64,000 bases of DNA from Streptomyces sp. NBC_01476. GTDB taxonomy: Bacteria; Actinomycetota; Actinomycetes; Streptomycetales; Streptomycetaceae. Every line of letters begins with the position of its first letter. Position 1 is the stretch's first letter. The notes below the pieces were generated by a model. It was not told where the DNA came from. It saw nothing but the letters and a program-made list of their open reading frames with translations, and did no database searches. Both the position numbers and the translations under genes were made by a program. The stretch is taken from the NCBI RefSeq assembly GCF_036227265.1, contig NZ_CP109446.1, positions 2,617,501 to 2,681,500 of the forward strand, given 5' to 3'. Shown piece by piece: positions 10,549-22,309 of the stretch.

Positions 10549-11583
10549 TCAGCCCCCGCTGGTGGTGGTCGGGGTGGGTTCGTCGCCGAGTGTCACGTTG
10601 TAGTTCTGCACGCTGTCGTCCGGGGTGGCACCGCCGGACGGGGTGTCACTCGGGGTGGCGCCACCGGAGGGGGTGCCCGAGGGGGTGGTCCTGGGCTTGG
10701 GTTTGGCCTTGGCCGACGTGGCCGGCCGCGGCGGCAGCACGCTGTCGCGCGGGTCGGTGCGCGGGCCCACCACCACGACGCCGACGATGTCCAGCTTGGT
10801 GAAGCTGACGAACGGCTGGACCTGCACGGTCTTGGTGAGGTTGCCGCCGGACGGGTCGACGCTGATGATCCTGCCGACCGGTACGCCCGCCACGAACGGC
10901 TTGCCGGCCTCCGAGCCGAAGGTGACCAGCCGGTCGCCGTCGTGCACATTGGCCTTGCCGTTGAGCAGTTGCACCCGCATCGGCCGGTTGCCCTGGCCGG
11001 TGGCGAAGCCCAGCTCCATCGACTTCTCCAGCCGGGTGCCGACGGTGAAGTCCGGGTCGTTGGCGAGCAGCACGGTGGCGGTGGACGGGCCCACGGTGGT
11101 GACCCGGCCGACGAGTCCGTCGCCGTTGATGACGGTCATGTCGCGGGCGATGCCGTCGTTGCTGCCGGCGTCGATGGTGACGGTCCAGGAGAAGCCCTGG
11201 GCCGCCCCTATGGCGATGATCTGCGCGCCCTTGATGGTGTACTGGCCCGCGCCGGCCGTCTTGAGCATCTTGTCGAGTTCCGCGGCCCGGTTCCGGGTGA
11301 TGTCCTTGCTGCCGAGCTGCTGCTTGAGGGTCTCGTTCTCGCGTTCCAGCCGGCTGATGGTGCCACTGCGGTCGCCGGAGTCGCGTACCGCGTCTATGGC
11401 GTTGCCCACCGGGTCCACCGCGCCGGCCACACTCTTCTCCACCGGCCCGAAGACGGACTGCGCCGCCTGCCGGGGCCGGTCCAGGGGCGAGTTCTCACCG
11501 CCCCGGATGTCCATGGTGATCAGCGCGAACGCCACCACCACCAGCAGTACCAGCAGCAGCCGGCTCTCCTTTGTGTCCCTCAC
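10549..11583 (-). CDS. mreC: Rod-shape-determining protein MreC
   Basis: 344 residues with one N-terminal membrane helix (LLLVLLVVVAFALITM, residues ~9-24), a coiled-coil region with heptad-like charged residues (RLERENETLKQQLGS, ~79-93), and a periplasmic-type beta-barrel core (GFSWTVTIDAGSNDGIARDMTVIN, GLVGRVTTVGPSTATVLL) characteristic of MreC. The last ~60 residues are low-complexity Thr/Pro/Gly/Ser. MreC oligomerises outside the membrane and positions PBP2. It is the second gene of the operon, 127 bp below mreB, with 3 bp to mreD. Confidence 0.93.
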   Translation of the reverse strand: MRDTKESRLLLVLLVVVAFALITMDIRGGENSPLDRPRQAAQSVFGPVEKSVAGAVDPVGNAIDAVRDSGDRSGTISRLERENETLKQQLGSKDITRNRAAELDKMLKTAGAGQYTIKGAQIIAIGAAQGFSWTVTIDAGSNDGIARDMTVINGDGLVGRVTTVGPSTATVLLANDPDFTVGTRLEKSMELGFATGQGNRPMRVQLLNGKANVHDGDRLVTFGSEAGKPFVAGVPVGRIISVDPSGGNLTKTVQVQPFVSFTKLDIVGVVVVGPRTDPRDSVLPPRPATSAKAKPKPRTTPSGTPSGGATPSDTPSGGATPDDSVQNYNVTLGDEPTPTTTSGG

Positions 11584-11710
11584 GGGCGCCAGTCCGTGCC
11601 TTCCTCATCGGACCCGCCGCCGCTGGGGGCCGCGGCCGGTCGGAACTAGTGTGCGGGGTACGGCCGGCGGGCGTGGCGGTGGGGTGCGCGCGGCGGCCGG
11701 CCCGGCCGGT

Positions 11711-12748
<1,038 letters not shown>

Positions 12749-12797
12749 GTGGATACGTCTGGCCTTCCCGAGCGTGGGGCGGAGGTTCCATCGTAGT

Positions 12798-12815
12798 CGC
12801 GCTGTGCGCAGCGCG
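12798..12815. promoter_or_regulatory. Short GC hairpin upstream of mreB
   Basis: A perfect 7-bp stem with a 4-base loop (CGCGCTG, TGCG, CAGCGCG) lies 50-67 bp upstream of the mreB start, in the 150-bp gap between ndk and mreB. It could be an operator or a transcript structure of the mre leader; sequence alone cannot tell which. Confidence 0.35.
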
Positions 12816-12848
12816 GTGTCGGGGTTCCGACGCCATTGTCATCAGAAC

Positions 12849-12881
12849 ACACAGCGGACCTCAGTAAGGGTGACGCTGTGT
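12849..12881. terminator. Candidate hairpin terminator after ndk
   Basis: ACACAGCG (12849-12856) pairs perfectly with CGCTGTGT (12874-12881) across a 17-base loop, beginning 18 bp past the ndk stop on the minus strand. There is no T tract, as is usual for actinobacterial intrinsic terminators. It may separate ndk transcription from mreB. Confidence 0.4.
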
Positions 12882-12898
12882 CGGTGTGTTTGGTTCCG

Positions 12899-13312
12899 TT
12901 ACGCCAGACCGGGGAAGAACAGCTTGATCTCCCGTTCCGCGGATTCCGCGGAGTCGGAGGCGTGCACCAGATTCTCCCGCACGATGGTCCCGAAGTCGCC
13001 CCGGATCGAGCCGGGCGCGGCGACGATCGGATCGGTCGGGCCGGCCAGCGCGCGTACCCCCTCGACCACCCGCTCGCCCTCGACGACCAGCGCCACCGCC
13101 GGCCCTGACGCCATGAACTCCACCAGCGGCTCGTAGAACGGGCGGCCCACGTGCTCGGCGTAGTGCTGTTCCAGCAGCGGGCGGTCCAGGACCCGCAGTT
13201 CCAGCGCGCTGATCGTCCAGCCGGCCTTCCGCTCGATACGGCTGACCAGTTCACCGATCAGACCGCGGCGAACGGCGTCCGGCTTGAGAAGGACGAGGGT
13301 GCGCTGGGACAC
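12899..13312 (-). CDS. ndk: Nucleoside diphosphate kinase
   Basis: 137 residues from GTG 13312, which has an AGGAG site 8 bases upstream and gives the standard family start ([20 protein letters not shown]). The active-site histidine lies in NLVHASDS, with the usual [11 protein letters not shown] and EREIKLFF context. It transfers the gamma phosphate from ATP to other nucleoside diphosphates via phosphohistidine. Length is normal. The stop is TAA. It sits between mreB and the DUF4233 gene, as in other Streptomyces. Confidence 0.96.
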   Translation of the reverse strand: MSQRTLVLLKPDAVRRGLIGELVSRIERKAGWTISALELRVLDRPLLEQHYAEHVGRPFYEPLVEFMASGPAVALVVEGERVVEGVRALAGPTDPIVAAPGSIRGDFGTIVRENLVHASDSAESAEREIKLFFPGLA

Positions 13313-13385
13313 GATACGGCTCCTGATGGCGTAAGACACGTGCGGATGTGCGAGTGCGGATGCGGGTGTGGGGCGAGCCTAACCG

Positions 13386-13721
13386 TCAGGCCGCTGTCGC
13401 CGTATGGCGGGCCCTGATCTCGTCGATCTTGCGGCCGTAGTGGATGGACGCCCACCACAGCGCGGCGAAGATGACACCGAGGATGAACATCGTACCGACC
13501 ACGAAGCCGCTGGCGATCAGGCCGATCTGCAGCGCCCAGCCGACGGCCAGCGCACCCGGCCGGGTGACCGCCCCGCACAGCAGGACGCACAGCGCCATCG
13601 CGATGCCGCAGACCGTCCAGACCGTGCCCTGGGACAGGTCGGGGTGCTTCATCGCGACCAGCCCGGCGAACCCGATGACGAAGAACTCCCCGATCAGCGT
13701 GCTCGAACACAGCGTCCGCAT
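13386..13721 (-). CDS. DUF4233 small membrane protein
   Basis: 111 residues from ATG 13721, preceded by AAGGAGG at ideal spacing. Four hydrophobic segments can be seen (FFVIGFAGLVAM, VWTVCGIAMALCVLLCGA, LAVGWALQIGLIASGFVV, MFILGVIFAALWWASI), and the C-terminus is cytoplasmic and charged (YGRKIDEIRARH). The gene follows folC by 13 bp, and this pairing with folC is conserved in actinobacteria; the function is unknown. Confidence 0.82.
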   Translation of the reverse strand: MRTLCSSTLIGEFFVIGFAGLVAMKHPDLSQGTVWTVCGIAMALCVLLCGAVTRPGALAVGWALQIGLIASGFVVGTMFILGVIFAALWWASIHYGRKIDEIRARHTATAA

Positions 13722-13734
13722 GGTCCGCCCTCCT

Positions 13735-15378
13735 TCACTTGCCGCTCCTTCGCCGGCCCAGCAGCAGCCGGGCCTCTCCGACGGTGACCACGGAGCCGGT
13801 GACCAGTACCCCGGCCCCGGCGTACTCGCCCTCGTCCTCGGCGAGCGTGATGGCCGCCTCCAGCGCGTCGTCGAGCCGCGGTTCGACCTGCACCCGGTCG
13901 GTGCCGAAGACCTCGACGGCCAGGGCGGCCAGCGTGTCCACGTCCATCGAACGGGGGGTGGAGTTGCTGGTGACGACGACCTCGGCGAGGACCGGTTCGA
14001 ACGCCTCCAGCAGGCCGCGTACGTCCTTGTCACCGCTGGGGCCGACCACGCCCACCAGATGGGTGAAGCCGAAGACCTCGCCGATGGCGGCCGCGGTGGC
14101 CTGCGCGCCGCCCGGGTTGTGGGCGGCGTCCAGCACCACGGTGGGGCTGCGGCGGACCACTTCGAGCCGGCCCGGTGAGGTGACACTGGCGAAGGCGGCG
14201 CGGACGGTGTCCACGTCGAGGGTGCGCTCGTGCTCACGGCCGATGCCGAAGAACGCCTCGACGGCGGCCAGCGCGAGGACCGCGTTGTGCGCCTGGTGCT
14301 CACCGTGCAGCGGCAGGAACACCTGCTCGTACACGCCGCCGAGCCCGCGCAGGGTCAGCATCTGGCCGCCGACCGCGACCTCGCGCCGCACCACGCCGAA
14401 CTCCATGCCCTCGCGGGCCACCGTGGCGCCCACCTGGGCGGACCGCTCCAGCAGGACCTTCGCCGCGTCGGCGGGCTGCTGGGCGAAGACCGCGGTGGCG
14501 TCCTTCTTGACGATGCCGGCCTTCTCGGCCGCGATCTCGGCGGTGGTGCCGCCGAGCCGGTCGGTGTGGTCGAGCGAGATCGGGGTGACCACGGCGACCT
14601 GGCCGTCCACCACATTGGTGGCGTCCCAGGAGCCGCCGAGCCCGACCTCGACGACGGCGACGTCCACCGGGGCGTCCGCGAAGGCCGCGTAGGCCATCGC
14701 CGTGATCACCTCGAAGAAGGAGAGCCGGTGCGGTTGGCCGTCGTCCACCAGACCGATGTACGGCTGGAGGTCGCGGTAGGTCTCGATGAAGCGCTCGGCG
14801 CTGATCGGGGTGCCGTCCAGGCTGATCCGCTCGGTGACCGACTGGACATGCGGGCTGGTGTAGCGGCCGGTGCGCAGTTCGAAGGCGAGCAGCAGCCGCT
14901 CGATCATCCGGGCGGTGCTGGTCTTGCCGTTGGTGCCGGTGATGTGGATCGCCGGGTACGCGCGCTGCGGGTCGCCCAGCAGGTCCATCAGCGCGCTGAT
15001 CCGGACGAGTGAGGGCTCCATCTTCGTCTCGGGCCAGCGGCCGAAGAGCTCCTCCTCGACGGCCCGCAGTTCCCGGTCGACCTCGGGGTCGGTGGGCCGG
15101 CCCGGCACGTCGTCCTCGGGCGCCGGCGGGGCGACGGTGGCCCGCAGCGTACGGCTGCCGGCCTCGATGACGGCCATGTCCGCCTCGCGGACCGTCCCGT
15201 CGGTACCGTCGGCACCGTCGTCGTCGGCACCGTCGTACCCGTCGGTACCGTCGTCGTGACCGGCCTGGTGGGCGGCGTCGTAGTCGATCTCCTCGGAGGC
15301 ACGGTCGGCGGGATCGCCGCCGAAGGTGTCGTCCGGGAAGTCGTCGTCGTAACGATCGTCGCTGGGGGGGTTGCTCAC
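13735..15378 (-). CDS. folC: Folylpolyglutamate synthase / dihydrofolate synthase
   Basis: 547 residues from GTG 15378. The ATP-binding P-loop GTNGKTS lies at 148-154, followed by Mur-ligase-type motifs (EVGLGGSWDATNVV, TPISLDHTDRLG, VVLDAAHNPGGAQAT). It adds glutamate residues to folates and makes dihydrofolate. The first ~65 residues form an unusual acidic Asp/Gly/Thr-rich leader (repeated DGTD and DDDGADG) absent from the catalytic core; an internal Met at residue 68 could be an alternative start. A 13-bp gap to the DUF4233 gene suggests cotranscription. Confidence 0.92.
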   Translation of the reverse strand: MSNPPSDDRYDDDFPDDTFGGDPADRASEEIDYDAAHQAGHDDGTDGYDGADDDGADGTDGTVREADMAVIEAGSRTLRATVAPPAPEDDVPGRPTDPEVDRELRAVEEELFGRWPETKMEPSLVRISALMDLLGDPQRAYPAIHITGTNGKTSTARMIERLLLAFELRTGRYTSPHVQSVTERISLDGTPISAERFIETYRDLQPYIGLVDDGQPHRLSFFEVITAMAYAAFADAPVDVAVVEVGLGGSWDATNVVDGQVAVVTPISLDHTDRLGGTTAEIAAEKAGIVKKDATAVFAQQPADAAKVLLERSAQVGATVAREGMEFGVVRREVAVGGQMLTLRGLGGVYEQVFLPLHGEHQAHNAVLALAAVEAFFGIGREHERTLDVDTVRAAFASVTSPGRLEVVRRSPTVVLDAAHNPGGAQATAAAIGEVFGFTHLVGVVGPSGDKDVRGLLEAFEPVLAEVVVTSNSTPRSMDVDTLAALAVEVFGTDRVQVEPRLDDALEAAITLAEDEGEYAGAGVLVTGSVVTVGEARLLLGRRRSGK

Positions 15379-15398
15379 GTCGTCCAGTCTACGGATGC

Positions 15399-15423
15399 GG
15401 GCCCGGGCCCAGGGCCCGGGCCC
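15399..15423. repeat. Doubled GGGCCCGGGCCC palindrome between valS and folC
   Basis: Two copies of the self-complementary 12-mer GGGCCCGGGCCC, at 15399-15410 and 15412-15423, are separated by one base. They lie between the valS stop and the folC start on the minus strand, where they could fold into a very stable hairpin that pauses or attenuates transcription. Confidence 0.55.
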
Positions 15424-15443
15424 AGGGGGCCCTCAGGAGCGGC

Positions 15444-18074
15444 TCACGCCTCGGGCAGCGCCGCCAGCTGCGCGCCGATCCTGGCGATGTCCGCCTCGGC
15501 CGCCGCCAGCCGGGTGCGGATCCCCGCCACGACCGGCTCCGGCGCCTTGGCCAGGAACCCTTCGTTGCCGAGCTTCCGCTCCGCCTGCTCCTTCTCCTTC
15601 TCGGCCAGGCCGAGGTCCTTGCTGAGCCGCTTGCGCTCGGCCGCCACGTCGATGGTGCCGGACAGGTCGAGCGCCACCGTCACCCCGGCCACCGGCAGCG
15701 TCGCGGTGGCGTGGAAACCCTCGGCGGCCGGCTGGAGCCGCAGCAGCTGCCGGATGGCGTCCTCGTGCGGCGCCAGCAGGCTGCCGTCCAGCGTCAGCAG
15801 GGCCGGGACCCGCTGGCCCGGCTGGAGGCCCTGGTCGGAGCGGAACCGGCGGACCTCGGTGACCACCCGCTGCACCTCGGCGATCTCCGCCTCGGCCGCG
15901 GCATCACGGAAGCCGCTGTCCTTCGGCCAGTCGGCGAGCACCAGGGTCTCCCCGCCGGTGAGGGTGGTCCACAGCGTCTCGGTGACGAAGGGCACCACCG
16001 GGTGCAGCAGCCGCAGCATCACGTCGAGCACCTCGCCGAGCACCCGGCCGGAGACCCGCGCTGCCGGTCCGCCCTTGATGAAGGTGGTCTTGGAGAGCTC
16101 GACGTACCAGTCGAAGACCTCGTCCCACGCGAAGTGGTAGAGCGCGTCGCTGAGCTTCGCGAACTGGAAGTCGTCGTAGTACGCGTCGACTTCGGCGACC
16201 ACGGTGTTCAGCCGGGACAGGATCCACCGGTCGGCCGGGGCGAGTTCGGCCGCGGCCGGCAGCGGCCCTTGAACGCTGGCACCGTTCATCAGCGCGAACC
16301 GGGTGGCGTTCCAGATCTTGTTGGCGAAGTTGCGGGACGCCTTGACCCAGTCCTCGCCGATCGGCACGTCCGCGCCCGGGTTGGCGCCGGAGGCCAGGGT
16401 GAAGCGGACGGCGTCGGAGCCGTAGGCGTCCATCCAGTCCAGCGGGTCGACCGAGTTGGGGTTGGACTTGGACATCTTCTTGCCGTGCTCGTCCCGGACC
16501 AGGCCGGTGAGCGCGATGGTGTGGAACGGCGGCACGTCGTCCATCGCGTACAGGCCGAACATCATCATCCGGGCGACCCAGAAGAAGATGATGTCGTGGC
16601 CGGTGAGCAGCACATCGGTCGGGTAGAACTTCTCCAGTTCGGGTGTCCGGTCCGGCCAGCCGAGGGTGGAGAAGGGCCACAGCGCCGAGGAGAACCAGGT
16701 GTCCAGGACGTCGGACTCCTGGGTCCAGCCCTCGCCCGTGGGAGCCGGGTCGTCCGGGCCGAGGCAGAGCTCCTCGCCGTTCGGCCCGTACCAGACCGGG
16801 ATGCGGTGGCCCCACCACAACTGGCGCGAGATCGTCCAGTCGTGCATGTTGTCGACCCAGTCGAAGTACCGCTTGGCCATCTCCGGCGGGTGGATCGTCA
16901 CCCGGCCGTCGCGCACCGCGTCGCCCGCGGCCTTCGCCAGCGGCGCGACCTTGACCCACCACTGCAGCGACAGCCGCGGTTCGACGGTGGTGTGGCAGCG
17001 CGAGCAGTGGCCGACCGAGTGGACGTACGGGCGCTTCTCGGCGACGATCCGGCCCTCTTCGCGCAGCGCCCCGACAATCGCCGAGCGCGCCTCGAAGCGG
17101 TCCAGGCCCTGGAACGGCCCGTGCACGGTGATGACCGCGCGCTCGTCCATCACCGTGATGGACTCCAGGCCGTGCCGCTGCCCGATCGCGAAGTCGTTGG
17201 GGTCGTGGGCCGGGGTGACCTTGACCGCGCCGGTGCCGAACTCCGGGTCCACATGGGCGTCCGCGACCACCGGGATGGTGCGGTCGGTGAGCGGCAGTGC
17301 GATCTGCCTGCCGACCAGGTGCCGGTAGCGCTCGTCGTCCGGATGGACGGCGACCGCGGTGTCACCGAGCATCGTCTCGGCGCGGGTGGTCGCCACGACG
17401 ACCGAGTCGTCGCCGTCGCCGTACCGGATCGAGACCAGTTCGCCGTCGTCGTCCTGGTACTCCACCTCGATGTCGGAGATGGCGGTCAGACAGCGCGGAC
17501 ACCAGTTGATGATCCGCTCGGCCCGGTAGATCAGGCCGTCCTCGTAGAGCTTCTTGAAGATGGTCATGACGGCCCGGGACAGGCCCTCGTCCATCGTGAA
17601 GCGTTCCTTGGACCAGTCGACGCCGTCGCCGAGCCGGCGCATCTGGCCGAGGATCCGGCCGCCGTACTCTTCCTTCCACTGCCACACCCGCTCGACGAAC
17701 GCCTCCCGGCCGATGTCCTGGCGGGACTTGCCCTCGGCGCCGAGCTGCTGCTCGACCTTGTTCTGGGTGGCGATGCCGGCGTGGTCCATGCCGGGCAGCC
17801 AGAGCGACTCGTAACCCTGCATGCGCTTGCGGCGGGTCAGCGCGTCCATCAGCGTGTGCTGGAAGGCGTGCCCGAGGTGCAGCGTGCCGGTGACGTTCGG
17901 CGGCGGGATGACGATGGTGTACGGCGGCTTCTCGCTCTTGGCGTCGGCCTCGAAGTACCCGCGCTCCACCCAGCGCTCGTACAGCGGCCCCTCTACCTCG
18001 GCCGGTGCGTACTGCGTCGGCAGGTCGGGGGTGCTGTTCGGCCCGCGGTCGGGGCGCTGAGTGTTGTCGGTCAC
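15444..18074 (-). CDS. valS: Valyl-tRNA synthetase
   Basis: 876 residues from GTG 18074. Class I synthetase signatures are present: HLGH at 66-69 ([14 protein letters not shown]) and KMSKS at 533-537. The editing (CP1) domain lies between them ([33 protein letters not shown]), and the anticodon-binding region and C-terminal coiled coil ([18 protein letters not shown]) follow, as in bacterial ValRS. It charges tRNA-Val and hydrolyses mischarged Thr-tRNA-Val. No T-box-like leader is evident in the ~115 bp upstream. Confidence 0.97.
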   Translation of the reverse strand: MTDNTQRPDRGPNSTPDLPTQYAPAEVEGPLYERWVERGYFEADAKSEKPPYTIVIPPPNVTGTLHLGHAFQHTLMDALTRRKRMQGYESLWLPGMDHAGIATQNKVEQQLGAEGKSRQDIGREAFVERVWQWKEEYGGRILGQMRRLGDGVDWSKERFTMDEGLSRAVMTIFKKLYEDGLIYRAERIINWCPRCLTAISDIEVEYQDDDGELVSIRYGDGDDSVVVATTRAETMLGDTAVAVHPDDERYRHLVGRQIALPLTDRTIPVVADAHVDPEFGTGAVKVTPAHDPNDFAIGQRHGLESITVMDERAVITVHGPFQGLDRFEARSAIVGALREEGRIVAEKRPYVHSVGHCSRCHTTVEPRLSLQWWVKVAPLAKAAGDAVRDGRVTIHPPEMAKRYFDWVDNMHDWTISRQLWWGHRIPVWYGPNGEELCLGPDDPAPTGEGWTQESDVLDTWFSSALWPFSTLGWPDRTPELEKFYPTDVLLTGHDIIFFWVARMMMFGLYAMDDVPPFHTIALTGLVRDEHGKKMSKSNPNSVDPLDWMDAYGSDAVRFTLASGANPGADVPIGEDWVKASRNFANKIWNATRFALMNGASVQGPLPAAAELAPADRWILSRLNTVVAEVDAYYDDFQFAKLSDALYHFAWDEVFDWYVELSKTTFIKGGPAARVSGRVLGEVLDVMLRLLHPVVPFVTETLWTTLTGGETLVLADWPKDSGFRDAAAEAEIAEVQRVVTEVRRFRSDQGLQPGQRVPALLTLDGSLLAPHEDAIRQLLRLQPAAEGFHATATLPVAGVTVALDLSGTIDVAAERKRLSKDLGLAEKEKEQAERKLGNEGFLAKAPEPVVAGIRTRLAAAEADIARIGAQLAALPEA

Positions 18075-18190
18075 GACACCGATTCTACGGGGGCGGACCG
18101 GGCTGTTACGAACCAGTTGCTCCCCCGGCGTAAAGACGGGGTAAGTCATCGGCAAGGATGTCCCCACACGTTAACGGAGGGGACGTACCC

Positions 18191-19147
18191 ATGAGTTTCA
18201 ACCAGCCGCCGCCCAACCCGTACGGGCAGCAGCCGCAGGGGGACGGCTACGGCCAGCCGCAGCAGCCCGGCTACGGCGCGCCCGGCGGCTACGGTCAGCC
18301 GCAGCCGCCGCAGGGCCAGCCGCAGCCGCAGCCCGGTTACGGCTACCCGCAACCGCAGGCGCCGGCCCCGGGCCCGTACGGGCAGGTACCCCCGCAGCAG
18401 CCGGCGTACGGGCAGCAGCCCGGCTACGGCTACGGCCAGCCGCCGGTGCCGCCGCAGCAGCAGGGCGGCAAGGGCAAGCGGATCGGGATCATCGTGGGCG
18501 CCGTCGTCGTGGTGGTCGCGGTCGTCGTGGGCGTGGTGATCGCCACCGGCGGTGACGGCGGCAGCGGCGGCCTCGCCAACGACGGCAAGAAGTACAAGCT
18601 GACCACGCCGGAGACCGTGGCGACCGACTACAAGAAGAGCAGTGACGCGGACGCGTCCGACGACGGCTTCGACGACGATGACGTCGCGCTGCTCACCAAG
18701 CTCGGCATGTCCGACCCGCAGCGGGTGCAGGCCGGCTACATGCAGGGGTCGGAGACGACAGGAAAGCTGCTGTCGTTCAGCGGGGCCTGGGGCACCATCA
18801 AGGACCCGAAGAAGGTCGCCGACGGGATGATGGCGCAGGCCCGGGCCGGCGCCACCAAGGACGACAGCGACGGCTCCAAGACCGAACTGGTCGGCGGCAT
18901 CCAGACGTTGCACCCGGCCGGGGCGGACGACGCGGTGGTGGAGTGCCAGACCGCGAAGGTCACCGACTCCGAGTCGCCGAAGGCGTTCGAGGTGACCATC
19001 TGCCTGTGGGCGGACTACAGCACGGTCGGCACCGTGACGCCGCTCGACCTCTCGGCCGCCATCGGCGGCACCCCCGGCCTGTCCGCCCAGGACACCGCGG
19101 ACCTGCTCGCGAAGGTCCGCAAGGACACCCGGGTGGAGATCAAGTAA
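18191..19147 (+). CDS. Single-pass membrane protein with a Pro/Gln/Gly/Tyr-rich N-terminus
   Basis: 318 residues from ATG 18191, which has GGAGGGG 8 bases upstream. Residues 1-95 are low-complexity Gly/Gln/Pro/Tyr repeats (PGYGAPGGYGQ, QPGYGYGQ), a disordered cytoplasmic head. One membrane helix (IGIIVGAVVVVVAVVVGVVIA, ~97-117) follows, then a ~200-residue extracytoplasmic domain without clear motifs. This architecture is common in streptomycetes, where the heads may phase-separate or tether partners. It is transcribed divergently from valS and converges on clpX with a strong terminator between them. The function is unknown. Confidence 0.7.
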   Translation: MSFNQPPPNPYGQQPQGDGYGQPQQPGYGAPGGYGQPQPPQGQPQPQPGYGYPQPQAPAPGPYGQVPPQQPAYGQQPGYGYGQPPVPPQQQGGKGKRIGIIVGAVVVVVAVVVGVVIATGGDGGSGGLANDGKKYKLTTPETVATDYKKSSDADASDDGFDDDDVALLTKLGMSDPQRVQAGYMQGSETTGKLLSFSGAWGTIKDPKKVADGMMAQARAGATKDDSDGSKTELVGGIQTLHPAGADDAVVECQTAKVTDSESPKAFEVTICLWADYSTVGTVTPLDLSAAIGGTPGLSAQDTADLLAKVRKDTRVEIK

Positions 19148-19164
19148 CCGCCGCACGGCACAGC

Positions 19165-19203
19165 GAAGGGGCGCCCGGTCCGCGATGGACCGGACGCCCC
19201 TTC
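19165..19203. terminator. Bidirectional terminator hairpin
   Basis: A 17-bp stem with one mismatch (arms 19165-19181 and 19187-19203) and a 5-base loop starts 18 bp past the stop at 19147 and lies 43 bp past the convergent clpX stop. The arms begin GAAGGGGCG and end CGCCCCTTC, so A and T tracts flank the stem on both strands. It probably ends both transcripts. Confidence 0.8.
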
Positions 19204-19245
19204 TCCGTACACCGGCTGTGGGCCCGGGGCCGGACGGGCCTGGGG

Positions 19246-20529
<1,284 letters not shown>

Positions 20530-20621
20530 GAGGTGTTTCCCCTTCGCCTGGGATCCGCCGGCCTTCAACGGAGCCTGGTGCTTCTCTCATCGACGGTACC
20601 TTGCCGCGGCCCCCGTGTGGG

Positions 20622-20660
20622 CCCCCCTTGGACGTACTCGTCTGCGAGTCCCAAGGAGGG
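20622..20660. terminator. Hairpin between clpP2 and clpX
   Basis: On the minus strand, CCCTCCTTGGGAC can pair with GTCCAAGGGGGG across a ~14-base loop, with one bulge and one wobble. It starts ~34 bp after the clpP2 stop. It is a candidate terminator or attenuator that would uncouple clpX from the ClgR-controlled clpP operon. Confidence 0.45.
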
Positions 20661-20693
20661 TCCACCGGTGGGCGGCGGACCCGCACCGATCCG

Positions 20694-21377
20694 TCAGACG
20701 TTCACGGAGGTCTTGCGGGTGGACACGATCTGGTCGACCAGACCGTACGCGAGCGACTCCTCGGCGGTGAGGATCTTGTCCCGCTCGATGTCGTCGCGGA
20801 TCTGCTCGATCGGCGTGGTGGAGTGCTTGGCCAGCATCTCCTCCAGCTGCTGCCGCATCCGGATGATCTCGTTCGCGGCGATCTCCAGGTCGGACACCTG
20901 ACCGCGGCCGGTCTCACTGTACGGCTGGTGGATGAGCACCCGGGCATTGGGCAGCGCCATCCGCTTGCCGGGGCTGCCGGCCGCCAGCAGGACCGCCGCC
21001 GCCGACGCCGCCTGGCCCATGCAGACCGTCTGGATGTCGGGCTTCACGAACTGCATGGTGTCGTAGATGGCGGTCAGCGCGGTGAAGGAGCCGCCGGGGC
21101 TGTTGATGTAGACCGAGATGTCCCGGTCGGGGTCCATCGACTCCAGGCACAGCAGCTGGGCCATGATGTCGTTGGCGGAGGTGTCGTCGATCTGCACCCC
21201 GAGGAAGATCACGCGCTCCTCGAAGAGCTTCGCGTACGGGTCGTACTCGCGTACGCCCTGCGAGGTGCGCTCGACGAAGCGCGGGATGATGTAGCGGGCC
21301 TCGGCGCCGAACACACCGGGCCGTTCGGCCTCGGTGCGCTCGTACAGGCCGCTGCCGGGGAAGTTCATGGGGTTCAC
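20694..21377 (-). CDS. clpP2: ATP-dependent Clp protease subunit ClpP2
   Basis: 227 residues from GTG 21377, chosen because AGGA lies 8 bases upstream; GTG 21383 and ATG 21368 are alternatives. The serine-protease triad is intact: S125 in [10 protein letters not shown]150 in LIHQPYS, and D200 in DIERDKIL. The oxyanion region INSPGGSF is present. Compared with ClpP1 it has a longer N-terminus (to [23 protein letters not shown]), the feature of actinobacterial ClpP2, which forms a mixed tetradecamer with ClpP1. It lies 85 bp below clpP1 and is probably cotranscribed with it. Confidence 0.94.
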   Translation of the reverse strand: MNPMNFPGSGLYERTEAERPGVFGAEARYIIPRFVERTSQGVREYDPYAKLFEERVIFLGVQIDDTSANDIMAQLLCLESMDPDRDISVYINSPGGSFTALTAIYDTMQFVKPDIQTVCMGQAASAAAVLLAAGSPGKRMALPNARVLIHQPYSETGRGQVSDLEIAANEIIRMRQQLEEMLAKHSTTPIEQIRDDIERDKILTAEESLAYGLVDQIVSTRKTSVNV

Positions 21378-21462
21378 GTCCACCGTCCTGGTGATGAAAG
21401 TCTTCGAGTGATCTGCGGGCCGCTGGGCTTGCCGGTGGCTTCCGGTGGCCGGGGGTTGCGGC

Positions 21463-22092
21463 TCAGGCCGCCGGGCCGCCGGCGCCGGTGCCGCCGCCGC
21501 CCGGCACGTGTGCGGCGGAGAGCATCACGCCGTCCAGCAGGCCGTACTCCTGGGCCTCCTCGGCGGAGAACCAGCGGTCGCGGTCGGAGTCCTTGGTGAT
21601 CTGCTCGAAGGTCTGGCCGGAGTGCTGGGCGATCAGCTCGGCCATCCGGCGCTTGGTGTGCAGCAGCTGCTCGGCCTGGATCTTGATGTCGGTGGCCGAG
21701 CCGCCGAGGCCGGCGGAGGGCTGGTGCATCAGGATGCGGGTGTTCGGCAGCGCGAACCGCTTGCCGGGGGTGCCCGCGGTGAGCAGGAACTGGCCCATCG
21801 AGGCGGCCATGCCCATGGCGATCGTGACGACGTCGTTCTTGATGAACTGCATCGTGTCGTAGATGGCCATGCCGGCGGTCACGGAGCCGCCGGGGCTGTT
21901 GATGTAGAGGTAGATGTCCTTGTCCGGCTCGGCGGCAAGGAGGAGCAGCTGCGCGGTGATCTTGTTGGCGATGTCGTCGTCGACCGCCTGGCCGAGGAAG
22001 ATGATTCGCTCGCCGAGCAGTCGGTTGTAGACCTGGTCGCCGAGGCCACCGAAAGTCGGCTCGCCGGCGGCGGAAGGCATCGGAGTCGTCAC
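21463..22092 (-). CDS. clpP1: ATP-dependent Clp protease subunit ClpP1
   Basis: 209 residues from GTG 22092 (AGGTGG five bases upstream). The catalytic triad is at canonical positions: S98 (GMAASMGQF), H123 (LMHQPSAG) and D172 (DSDRDRWFS). A Gly/Ala-rich tail ends the protein. It is the first gene of the clpP1-clpP2 operon, which in Streptomyces is activated by ClgR; a matching box and promoter lie upstream (22207-22264). ClpP1/2 with ClpX, ClpA or ClpC degrades regulators that control differentiation (family knowledge). Confidence 0.95.
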   Translation of the reverse strand: MTTPMPSAAGEPTFGGLGDQVYNRLLGERIIFLGQAVDDDIANKITAQLLLLAAEPDKDIYLYINSPGGSVTAGMAIYDTMQFIKNDVVTIAMGMAASMGQFLLTAGTPGKRFALPNTRILMHQPSAGLGGSATDIKIQAEQLLHTKRRMAELIAQHSGQTFEQITKDSDRDRWFSAEEAQEYGLLDGVMLSAAHVPGGGGTGAGGPAA

Positions 22093-22206
22093 GTATCCAC
22101 CTGCTCGTTTGTCGGACGGCGAGGGCGCCGCCACAGGGTCTTCGTCAGGGCCGGGGGCCGCTGTCCCGGCGTTGCCGGTGCTGCACCCCTGCCCTCCTAC
22201 TAACGG

Positions 22207-22234
22207 ACCCTAACGCGCAGGTGGGGCCCGGCAA
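22207..22234 (-). promoter_or_regulatory. Candidate clpP1 promoter (-35 TTGCCG, -10 TAGGGT)
   Basis: On the minus strand TTGCCG (22234-22229) and TAGGGT (22212-22207) are separated by 16 bp, a fair match to a vegetative-type promoter, ~115 bp upstream of the clpP1 start. The ClgR-type box lies 16 bp further upstream, the expected place for an activator site. Confidence 0.45.
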
Positions 22235-22250
22235 TCCCCTACGCGGAACT

Positions 22251-22264
22251 GTTCGCTGTGAGCG
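22251..22264. promoter_or_regulatory. ClgR-type operator upstream of clpP1
   Basis: GTTCGC-TGTGA-GCG matches the GTTCGC-N5-GCG motif reported, as I recall, for the Clp-gene activator ClgR of Streptomyces. It lies ~160 bp from the clpP1 start and just upstream of a candidate -35. The regulator gene itself is not in this window. Confidence 0.6.
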
Positions 22265-22309
22265 CAGGTCGCTGCGCGGCCTTTCCGGATGGGCCGGGCG
22301 GACGCCGTA

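Noticed and set aside
18075..18190. T-box riboswitch ahead of valS
   Set aside because: The gap is short and lacks the conserved T-box sequence or a specifier-loop/antiterminator layout.
15711..18194. An 827-codon plus-strand open frame
   Set aside because: Entirely antisense to valS, which carries HLGH and KMSKS motifs; no domain in the antisense translation.
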